Positions 56,813-64,000 of a stretch of DNA of 64,000 bases are shown one piece after another. The DNA lies in the NCBI GenBank assembly GCA_021432635.1, contig MU270051.1, forward strand, positions 558,001-622,000. The letters run 5' to 3'. The translations under genes were made by a program, and so were the position numbers. Within the stretch, counting starts at the first letter, position 1. Every line of letters starts with the position of its first letter. A model generated the notes under the pieces. The model ran no database searches. It worked only from the letters and a program-made list of their open reading frames with translations, and had not been told where the DNA came from. The stretch is from Thozetella sp. PMI_491. Lineage: Eukaryota > Ascomycota > Sordariomycetes > Chaetosphaeriales > Chaetosphaeriaceae.

Positions 56813-58054
56813 CTATCTCGCAACCAGGTCTGCCGGTGGTTGCATCCAAGATGGGGGGGTTGCCGGTGCAATGTAGTACTCAACCCCTCCTGAATTCGGC
56901 GCAAACAAAGGCGTCCAGTTGGATGGCGTCTTTGTTTCGTGGTAGATGGCCTCCCAGCCAGACCGGCGATCCAGATTCGCCCAGCCTGTCTGGCGCTCGG
57001 CGTTGAAGCAAACCCAGTGCAGCCAGTCGAAGGCCTTAGGCAAAGCGAGCGTGACCTCTCCCGTGAAGCCCTTCATCTCGTCAACCTTCTCGATATTGCC
57101 GTCTTGGGCACCACCGGTAGCGGTTTCTGAAAGACGATGTCTGTAATCTGGGTCTGCCGCATGCACAAAGACGGTTGGGCCGGGCTCGCCATGGAGCACT
57201 TCATATGGGGTGCCAATTGCCTCGCTCCCGATCGCTGTCGCATCCGCAATCAGAAAGCAATTGGTTCGGATCCCTTTAGGGAGCTCTCCCGAGTCGCGCA
57301 TTGCCTTGAACCGCGCGCGCAGCTGCTCTGTCGAAGCTCCGTCAAGCATCTTCCGGTCAGAAACAAAGATGGCACGGAAGGATGGCCACAGCAGCGGCCC
57401 GCTATTCCAGTGCAGAACGGTCGCCTCGCCTGCTTGGTAGAAGTACGCCTGGAACCGCCCCCAAGCTGCATCATCATCGTAGCACCCAGTCCGGAAGACC
57501 ACGTAACCCCAGCAGTCAGCCCCGTCTTCGAGCAGGCCTGCAGCAAGCATGTCCTTCATCCATGGCGTACCTTGCCGCAGTCCCTGCTCGCGCTCTCTCT
57601 CCTTCCATAGACGCTTCTGCTCTTCGTTGATCGTGCGCTCAATGGCCAGCAAGCGCATCCTCGCCGCCTGATCCGCCTGCTTCATGTCCTCGCTCGCTAT
57701 TCCCAATAGTGCATCCCAGGCCTGGTCCTGCAGCGGGTTGCGGTCGGTTCGCGCGCGCCTCATGCGCTCCAAGCGCTGGTCAAGTGGCAGATTCTTGTCT
57801 TCATCGAAAAGCACGCCGCGAGGGTGCTGAAGGATTTCGCATTCGTCGCGGCTCAAATTGTCCGGGTGTGCCACAGCCTTGGCCACCAGCTCGGCGCGCG
57901 TCGACCCCGTTCGCGAGACACATAGCCGGTCTTCCTCATCGGGCGGCGGCCAGCCCTTGATGGTATTACTCTCATCACGGCTGATTGATGATGGATCGGC
58001 GATGGCGCGCCGGTATAGATCGTCCAGGTCTGATGAGGGAGGGGTTGTCGTCAT
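56813..58054 (-). CDS. Uncharacterised conserved fungal protein (413 aa)
   Basis: Single exon, ATG at 58054. The first 160 residues are charged helices (SISRDESNTIKGWPPPDEED, NLSRDECEILQHPRGVLFDE) with two short DE-motif repeats, SRDExxxI. The middle has CWGYVVFRTGCYDDDAAWGR and FQAYFYQAGEATVLHWNSG, then FRAIFVSDRKMLDGASTEQL, TNCFLIADATAIGS and a Trp-rich end (FDWLHWVCFNAERQTGWANL, WTPLFAPNSGGVEYYIAP). I recognise the YVVFRT and FVSD arrangement from expanded, unnamed families in plant-associated ascomycetes. No signal peptide, membrane segment or catalytic motif. Function unknown. Confidence 0.75.
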   Translation of the reverse strand: MTTTPPSSDLDDLYRRAIADPSSISRDESNTIKGWPPPDEEDRLCVSRTGSTRAELVAKAVAHPDNLSRDECEILQHPRGVLFDEDKNLPLDQRLERMRRARTDRNPLQDQAWDALLGIASEDMKQADQAARMRLLAIERTINEEQKRLWKEREREQGLRQGTPWMKDMLAAGLLEDGADCWGYVVFRTGCYDDDAAWGRFQAYFYQAGEATVLHWNSGPLLWPSFRAIFVSDRKMLDGASTEQLRARFKAMRDSGELPKGIRTNCFLIADATAIGSEAIGTPYEVLHGEPGPTVFVHAADPDYRHRLSETATGGAQDGNIEKVDEMKGFTGEVTLALPKAFDWLHWVCFNAERQTGWANLDRRSGWEAIYHETKTPSNWTPLFAPNSGGVEYYIAPATPPSWMQPPADLVAR

Positions 58055-58664
58055 TTTGCGGGGGGTGTATGGTGTGACCTTTAAGGGATTAAAAGCAGAA
58101 TAGAACTGTGTACTGATGGGGGATGGAGCCGGTTCTTATGGTAGTTTGGCGTTGGGGGCGGCACAAGTACATACTAGTGATTGGGTTGCACCGCTGAAAT
58201 GTTTGGTCAAAGGTCATGCCAAAACAGTTCTGGTCAGCTGTGGACACAAAGTACTTTTGACTGTAGCCCTTTTCCGCGCATCCCCATCACACAGTTACGT
58301 AGGTTCCCTTTAAAGGTCCTAGGTATATAGCGTAACGAGCGCAACGTAATTGTGCCACGTCGATATGTAAGTCAATTATAGCCAAATCTCGAATCTATCC
58401 CTATCCTTTCTAAGTTATCTGACAGTGCGCTGAAATTTATCTGCAGTGGTATGCCTGCATGCGTCGTCGGTGGGGCTAAAGTCATCATACCGCCACGTCC
58501 CCCTCTCATTTTGTCTTTTCATTAAATAAGCCCGGTGGAATGGAATGCTCAAAACCAGACGTCTAATTTTTTCCCCGTAAAACCATCGGCCCCACAAAAG
58601 ATTAAGTAAACAGAGCAACATAAGAATAGGGGGATAAGAGGTGCACAGCACCCCCACCGGGATC
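58055..58664. other. Intergenic spacer
   Basis: Promoter of the 413-aa gene and 3' flank of the F-box fusion gene. An 80-codon complement frame at 58415-58657 is hydrophobic at its start but lies in the 3' flank and has no other support. Confidence 0.4.
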
Positions 58665-60899
58665 TCAAGCCTCGGGAGCTATGTGGCCATGCTGAACCTC
58701 CCTGTCCTCTAGGGCGTGCCACAAATCGTGCCCCTCTCTATATAAGACGTCCCCTAAGGTGTTTTCTTTCAAAATTAACTCCTTCAACGCCTGCTCGTAG
58801 CTGTTTGCCTTCCACAGCACTTTTCGTTCCTCCAGCAGCGCCCTCGCCGTGTGCCCCCAGATGCTCTCCAGCGGAGGAGTCGAATCGATGTCGCACGGCG
58901 TAGAAGACACCAGCATCTCCTGGATTCCAGTGTCATGTTCTACCGCGGTATGTGGTGATTTTTCTTTCGTGGAGCCTGAGAAGGCGGTGGACGGCCGCGA
59001 CTCGGCACAGCCCCGTAGCAAAGACTGGTAATACTCTCGCACCGCTGTTACTCGCTTGTCATAGTCCTTCATGTCGACTAGCTTGGCAACCCTGTTGAGG
59101 CCGCCGATACAGAGCATGGCAGAAAGCTCTTTATCGGAAGCGGGTTCTTTGTAGTAACGATACAATGCCTTCTCGACGGTACCGTATTTTGAAGGCGGTC
59201 GCATGCACCGTTTTAAATACGGGACAAATACAGTCATCACATCCAAGGTCTGTAGGATGAGCCGACTGTCGTAATGTTCCATGGTCATCCGCTCGAACAA
59301 GAATCCTCGCTCCTTGGTGTATCGGATTTTTTGCTGGAGTGCGGCCGCCCCCATCGTCCGAGGGTAGTGCTGAAAAAAGTGAACGAGCAAGAATAGAGAG
59401 GGAACTAGGCGCCTCTTAATCTTCAACTTCGTCGCTTGGAATATGTCTCCTTGGAATCGAGTTCCGTGAAGGAAGATCTCCTTCTGGAGCCAGCTGGCCA
59501 TGTGATCAGCTACCCTCGAGGCCACGGCGTGGCAGTGCCCAACCTTCTGGATATGTAACATGTCGGGGCAGTGGTGAGGATATAGCACTCCCGCGAGCGG
59601 CGGGAGGGGGTTCCTCACGAGGAAGCGTTTTGAGATAGCAGAGCCGTTTACGGAAACAGCAGCACGCCACTGCCGCGAGACCTGCCGCAAGTTCATGGCG
59701 GATCGGAAGTCAAGCCATCGGATGATGATGTCTCGGATCTCAGGTGGAGATGAGAGTGGAGAGGTGAAGAAAAATCTATCAAAGGGTTTGTTCATCTCTT
59801 TCTGCTCCTTGCTTGGCTTCCGTGTGAAGAATTTTGCTTTGACCGCGCTATCCCGTATCGTGCAGTAGAGGCTTCGAAACCTATGTCGTTTAGGCATCTC
59901 CTGTTCGGTAACATCCTCGTAAAACCGCTGGGAGGCAAACTCGGTCTTTTTCTGGCGTTCTGTCCGTGCAGCCACTTTCAAGGTAGTTTTAGGCCGAGCA
60001 TAAAAGTTCATGCGGGGGTCCAGCTTGAGAGCAGCAGCAACATCAATAGCTACCAGCTCCATTGGAACGATGTACGTGAGCTGGGACCCCGGGATCCCAA
60101 AAAGAATGTGCCCGAAGAGGTGGCCTTCCGTATTAATCACTGCCGCGCCGCGGTCGCTCGGCTCCAAAGTTTCGTCCTTGTCTATCGTCACCGGATATAC
60201 GGCAGTAGAGTCTTCGTAGTTGGAGGCCGATACATAAGCCGCCGTCGTCGATAGTTTGCCCCTAACTGACCCTGAAGACGATATCACCAACACTGGGACG
60301 GTAAGACCCCGTTTCATCTTGCTAATGCCAGCGTGCCTCGTAACCCTCACAGGGTCTTTGTCAGTGCAGGGGTTGTAGGATATGAGATTCGGATCGTCAT
60401 CGTCGTCGACATCAATCTCCAATAGAGCGTAGTCTAAGCCGGTTTGCGTCTCGTATATTGCTCCTCCGATGCATACACTTCCGCTAGGGAGTGATGAGAC
60501 CATTCCTTGGCCGTCCTCTCTCGACATCCCGATAGATCGCTCTTCGTTGGTCGTAAAAGTCGCATGGGTGAGCCGGGAAGCTATATGTGTGCCACCTGAC
60601 ATATGCGAGAACTCGAGGTCCCGAGGAACGCATTCGTCATCGAAAGAAGCGGTTCCCCATTCTGTGGAGCTCTCGTCTTCTATCTCGTGCTCGAAGTCGA
60701 CTTCATCGTCTGAAGGCTCCATATCGAAATCCTCCTGAAACGAAGGTTGCCATCCGAAAGCCGGTGGCCTGCCAGACTTGGAGAACACATGCCTAAGAAT
60801 GATCTGGTAGGACTTGGACTGGGTGAAAATGACGGCTCCGCCGGTCAGAACTTGCATTAGACCATCCTCAAGGCTGGGGAGGTAGTAATGCTGTCCCAT
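58665..60899 (-). CDS. Non-catalytic trypsin-like fold joined to an F-box (744 aa)
   Basis: ATG at 60899, single exon. Residues about 140-285 follow the layout of fungal trypsin-like modules: IGGAIYETQTG, LDYALLEID (the position of the catalytic Asp strand), and near 250 PSDRGAAVINTEGHLFGHIL with FGIPGSQLTYIVPM. Active forms have GDSGS here; this one has SDRGA, so the nucleophile Ser is lost and no proteolysis is expected. Residues about 380-415, SPPEIRDIIIRWLDFRSAM then NLRQVSRQWR, form an F-box-like motif that could recruit an SCF ubiquitin ligase (inference). The rest is helical. Upstream in the same frame, only a TAG (60923-60921) separates it from another open stretch to 61397 or beyond; see that entry. 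Confidence 0.7.
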   Translation of the reverse strand: MGQHYYLPSLEDGLMQVLTGGAVIFTQSKSYQIILRHVFSKSGRPPAFGWQPSFQEDFDMEPSDDEVDFEHEIEDESSTEWGTASFDDECVPRDLEFSHMSGGTHIASRLTHATFTTNEERSIGMSREDGQGMVSSLPSGSVCIGGAIYETQTGLDYALLEIDVDDDDDPNLISYNPCTDKDPVRVTRHAGISKMKRGLTVPVLVISSSGSVRGKLSTTAAYVSASNYEDSTAVYPVTIDKDETLEPSDRGAAVINTEGHLFGHILFGIPGSQLTYIVPMELVAIDVAAALKLDPRMNFYARPKTTLKVAARTERQKKTEFASQRFYEDVTEQEMPKRHRFRSLYCTIRDSAVKAKFFTRKPSKEQKEMNKPFDRFFFTSPLSSPPEIRDIIIRWLDFRSAMNLRQVSRQWRAAVSVNGSAISKRFLVRNPLPPLAGVLYPHHCPDMLHIQKVGHCHAVASRVADHMASWLQKEIFLHGTRFQGDIFQATKLKIKRRLVPSLFLLVHFFQHYPRTMGAAALQQKIRYTKERGFLFERMTMEHYDSRLILQTLDVMTVFVPYLKRCMRPPSKYGTVEKALYRYYKEPASDKELSAMLCIGGLNRVAKLVDMKDYDKRVTAVREYYQSLLRGCAESRPSTAFSGSTKEKSPHTAVEHDTGIQEMLVSSTPCDIDSTPPLESIWGHTARALLEERKVLWKANSYEQALKELILKENTLGDVLYREGHDLWHALEDREVQHGHIAPEA

Positions 60900-60920
60900 C
60901 TTGACCCGTCTACCGGCGGC

Positions 60921-61397
60921 CTATAGCCGCCTCTGGCCCGCTCTCAGGTCTGAGGAGGCGGGTGTCGAGGATGATGGTGGGGGACCATGCAAAGCAGGGC
61001 GCTCTGGAACGTCTGCGTTGATATCAATTCCGATGTCCGGGTGGATCTTCATGATACGGATCAAGCGTTCATTACGGAGAAGCATCGTCTTTAAGCGGGA
61101 GTCGTCGGTCTCGAGCAAGATATGAGGAGTTGCTGTCTGCGGCGAGCAGCCGACCATGACCAGCCGGATGGGCGGTACCGAGCCATCGTCGGTCGAGCTT
61201 TTGACAGCTTGACGAACCTCCGACTCAATGGTGGCCCAAGTCTCGGCAGGGCGGCCGGCTGCTGCCCAGTAGTGCCTGCGTGTGAGCTGGCAGAAAAAGA
61301 GATGACTCGCGCATGAACGAGCTGCGTCGTCAAATTCGCGAGCCAAGCCCTGGGCTTCTGCCTCATCTTGGCGAGGCAAGGATCCAACTGTCTTCAT
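60921..61397 (-). pseudogene. Probable N-terminal part of the F-box fusion gene, cut off by one in-frame TAG
   Basis: Open frame from an ATG at 61397 (MKTVGSLPRQDEAEAQGLAR; it remains open to 61799) to TAG at 60921. It contains FFCQLTRRHYWAAAG, PPIRLVMVGCSPQTATPHIL, LETDDSRLKTMLLRNERLIR and IMKIHPDIGIDINADV, a conserved N-terminal module I associate with fungal trypsin-like-fold proteins. The next codons after the TAG continue in the same frame to the ATG at 60899, seven codons on. No intron that removes the stop keeps frame. So either the gene carries one nonsense change and is now expressed from 60899, or the stop is read through or is a sequencing error. Confidence 0.5.
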
Positions 61398-61799
61398 ATT
61401 GCTGTCGCTAGGTCGGCTGCGGCGAGCAAACTGCCATGTTCGGCAAGCCGTGGGTTCAGCCTCACTGGCAAAGGCTTGGTCCGGGCCGGGACCACCGACG
61501 GCAACCGTGGCTGGCACGCGGGCTGCCCGGGCGACGCTTGCACCGGCCAAGGATGTGAAGGTGCGCACAACAGCGTTTGAAGGACGTGGTGAAGATTGCA
61601 GGTGGCTCAAGCCAAGCTTGTTGAAATTGGCCGCTCTCTGCTTGGGGGGGTGGCACTGTTTACTAATACTCCAACAAAAATACTGACTTGGGCTATTTTC
61701 CCGGGGATTGGTGACACAACGGCCCAGGTCGGTACAGGTGAGGAGGGGGGGGACGAGGAGAGCGAGCCATGAACGACCGAGGGACAGACCGGGGCGCAA

Positions 61800-63138
61800 A
61801 GCCGGACAACAGGCCAGAGGGGGAGAAGGGGGGTGGAAGAGATGGCAGTTTCAACAAATCAGCTGGACGCAATGTGGGTGGGGCAACTGATAGACTCTGC
61901 AGAATGGAGAAAGTGCATGTTGTTCCAAATTAAGAGAATTGGGGTGTCGCGAGCACGCAGGAGGTATGCTCGGTCGCCATTTGGCGGCATTCAGAAAGAA
62001 GCACCCTTTACACGGGCCTGCCTGGTGGGCGAAAACTTCTTCCTGGGCAGGTGGACAGGTGGAGGAGAGAGGTTGAGGAACATGGAGAGAACGGGGGTTC
62101 CTCTCCACAGGGAAGCTTGATCTGTATATCAGGCACTCACAGAGCCGCCGAGATGGCTCCGGCTTCTGGCCTACTCGCTAAATTGTACATGCGCAGCACT
62201 GTAAGACTAATGCACGGGTAGCGAACTGGGCTTTTTGGGGGGGAAAGGGGGGGGGGGGGTCTGGGTCAAGAAAACCCTCGTCGGGCAAAACGGGCTGACA
62301 ACGGAAAGCAACGTTTCTGCCGACCGTCATGCCAAGCCTGGACTAACTCGCAATGCTCACCATCATCTCGATCAGACTCGCCGGGCTCACCAGCGGCCGT
62401 ATAAACCACGGCGATGAGTCGGCTCTGGAGACGCCGGGGCGAGGATGGTGATGCGGGTAGGACGGGTGAGGCGATGAGATTCCACTAGGGGGGAGGGGTA
62501 TATGCATCATCACCTCCGGTTACCATTGCCCAGTAGTTATGACGCAGATCCGGCAGAATCTTCCTGCTGCAGACCGTATGGTGTGTGGCCAGACTCAGCA
62601 GGTGATCATCGCAGCCATACCCTGGTCAAAAGTGCAGCGTTTGATCGGGTTGGCTTAGCAACACAGTACGTACCTCGCGGTTGAGCATGTTCGCCTCGTA
62701 CCGACGCTGGAGAAGGCCCGGTCCGCCCGCCAGCCACATTTCTTCTGTTTTACGACGATGACAACAAATTCGGGTATCGATAGATCCCGGCATGATCACA
62801 TCAAAATCACTTCGACCTTAGAGTTTAGCATTACTTCGAGAAAGGATAGTAGAACTCTAGGTAGGTACGTGGCTTGAATGCGGGAGCCAGAGCAGCTGAC
62901 GGACGCCTCAGCCATCGCAAGGCTCTAGACCCTCAGAGGCATCGATACTGAGGCCCTGAACAACCGTCTTGAACGGAGGCCACAAACGGACACCCTGGAC
63001 CTTCCAGGCTTTCTCAATGCAGGGAGAATACCCCCGAGCCGGCAGTCAGCCCTGTCTATCTGCCCTGTCTATCCACCCTGTCGGATGAGTTCGCGTCGGC
63101 CACCTCAGGCCCGACACTGCAGCAGTGCGACCTTATCG
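61800..63138. other. Intergenic with G-rich tract
   Basis: No gene recognised. Runs of 7 and 13 G (62237-62243 and 62247-62259) form a strong G-rich block. Small frames elsewhere are unsupported. Confidence 0.4.
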
Positions 63139-63435
63139 TCAGTCCCGTGTCTGCCGGACCGATACCCCTGCTTGGCCCCACTGCTCCTCCCACCGCCGGA
63201 CAAAGCGGCGAGCCTCCTTTTTGTGATTGACCTTAAGCTGATTGCCCAAAATTTCCGTCTGGGTGGGTCCAGCAGCGAGATAGGTGTGTGTTGCTACGGA
63301 CGGCGCTGTCCTAGGGATGTTAGAGTCAGTGTCGGATGTCACGTCTAACTGTCTGGTCTCGCGGTTGTTCTCTTACTTAGGAGCAGCTTCCTCAGAGATT
63401 TGGCCCAGCGAGTTGCTCTGCCCAGCTTGCGACAT
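63139..63435 (-). CDS. Small two-exon gene, 76-aa basic protein of unknown function
   Basis: Exons 63435-63377 and 63310-63139. The 66-nt intron has GTAAGA, CTCTAAC and CCTAG, phase 2 on both sides. The product starts MSQAGQSNSLGQISEEAAPK, continues TAPSVATHTYLAAGPTQTEI and LGNQLKVNHKKEARRFVRRW, and ends VSVRQTRD. A Gln/Ser-rich start is followed by a basic, probably helical segment (NHKKEARRFVRRWEEQWG). No signal peptide or membrane segment. Neither exon alone would normally be called, because the first is 59 nt long. Family not recognised. Confidence 0.5.
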
Positions 63436-64000
63436 TGTTAGGACTTTTTACATTCCCTGATTATTTGTAGGCAAGGCTCAAGCTACGAGCTCCGAGGAGG
63501 GTTGGTTAGAGTAGCCACTCCTCTAGTTTATGCTTAGGCTTGTATGCATCATCTTGAGACTAGTTGAGAATACGAAGTGTTTTATGTCTAGGAAAGATCT
63601 TAATTACGTGGTAATTCGAAGGCATCTTGACGCTTAGCGCGCAAACATTTGCATGCTCAAGGGCTTGTGGGCTACGAAGCTGTTGCAACACGGACTTGCA
63701 AGTTGACGAGGAGTGCGATATCCCCTCTAGTGCGCCTGGGGCCCAGGAAGCAAGACGGTGTGAGCGACACAGGGCACATGCCCTAGCTTGCGAAGGCAGC
63801 CTCGTCGCAATGTCACGGCTGCGTTGTTCGCTTACGCGCGCTTCGCGCTCGGCAACGAAAGCGCGAGGCTCGGAGAGCCCGACGCCACGAGAGCGCAATT
63901 GCGCTCTCGCTGCTTGTCGCACACCCTCCCAACCCCTTCACAGGCCGCGGCCCAACTTGGTCATCATTTCCGTGCATCGGTCAGGGTCACCTGAAGCGGT
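63436..64000. other. Window end, no gene; contains a 22-bp perfect palindrome
   Basis: No supported gene. The palindrome at 63888-63909 is listed separately. Overlapping frames at 63560-63994 on both strands look like shadows in GC-rich sequence. Confidence 0.4.
63888..63909. repeat. Perfect 22-bp palindrome centred on AATT
   Basis: The left arm CGAGAGCGCAA mirrors TTGCGCTCTCG with no spacer. Both outer flanking bases fail to pair, so it is exactly 22 bp. Confidence 0.85.

Noticed and set aside
1-64000. Reverse transcriptase, integrase, capsid or envelope genes of retroelements or viruses
   Set aside because: No such motif was seen in any frame I read. The only mobile element with supporting protein evidence is the Harbinger DNA transposon.
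1-64000. tRNA or rRNA genes
   Set aside because: No convincing A/B-box pair with a cloverleaf, and no rRNA-like stretch, was noticed by eye; a tRNA covariance scan was not possible.

Overview
The window reads as nuclear DNA of a filamentous ascomycete (Pezizomycotina, probably Sordariomycetes). Introns are short (about 43-234 nt, most 50-90), with GT donors, CTAAC/CTGAT-like branch points and AG ends. The gene content is also typical: HET-domain proteins, a NACHT-ankyrin receptor, Clr5, DUF3433 and LysM-like proteins. AT-rich tracts and several decayed genes with transition-type damage, including stops that could come from TGG or CAG codons, suggest past RIP-like mutation. No base-composition statistic was computed. 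All exon models come from reading splice signals and matching phases by eye.

Left part (1-17 kb). The tail of a charged protein is followed by a large four-exon HET-domain gene (1142-6068, complement). I join it to a conserved fungal module that would otherwise be called as separate genes. Next come a decayed HET gene (6612-8770), a protein with pentapeptide and 27-residue repeats (9389-10597), two relics (a possible regulator C-terminus and a sirtuin), and a HET-NACHT-ankyrin receptor (13857-16921) whose repeat tract contains a 150-N assembly gap.

Middle (17-42 kb). A gene-poor tract holds a dead NADPH-P450 reductase paralogue, an unidentified relic, two small secreted cysteine-rich proteins and a diverged repeat pair. 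Then follow a DUF3433 membrane protein, a STAND-N-terminus-like/coiled-coil gene, a Clr5-TPR gene preceded by four copies of a 12-mer, and a PIF/Harbinger relic. In the relic the transposase core is inverted relative to its C-terminus, while its MYB/SANT partner frame is open.

Right part (42-64 kb). This is denser and better preserved: DBP3 and RFT1 (convergent housekeeping genes), a five-exon cytochrome P450, an 11-exon secreted protein resembling the C-terminal extension of GH18 chitinases but without the catalytic domain, a six-exon LysM-like secreted protein, an uncharacterised 413-residue protein, a gene joining a non-catalytic trypsin-like fold to an F-box, and a two-exon 76-residue gene.

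Taken together, the left half looks like a self/non-self recognition island (HET, NACHT and STAND-like genes, live and dead) in repeat-degraded DNA. The right half mixes core genes with secreted cell-wall-related proteins. No CRISPR arrays, rRNA, convincing tRNA or retroelement enzymes were seen.
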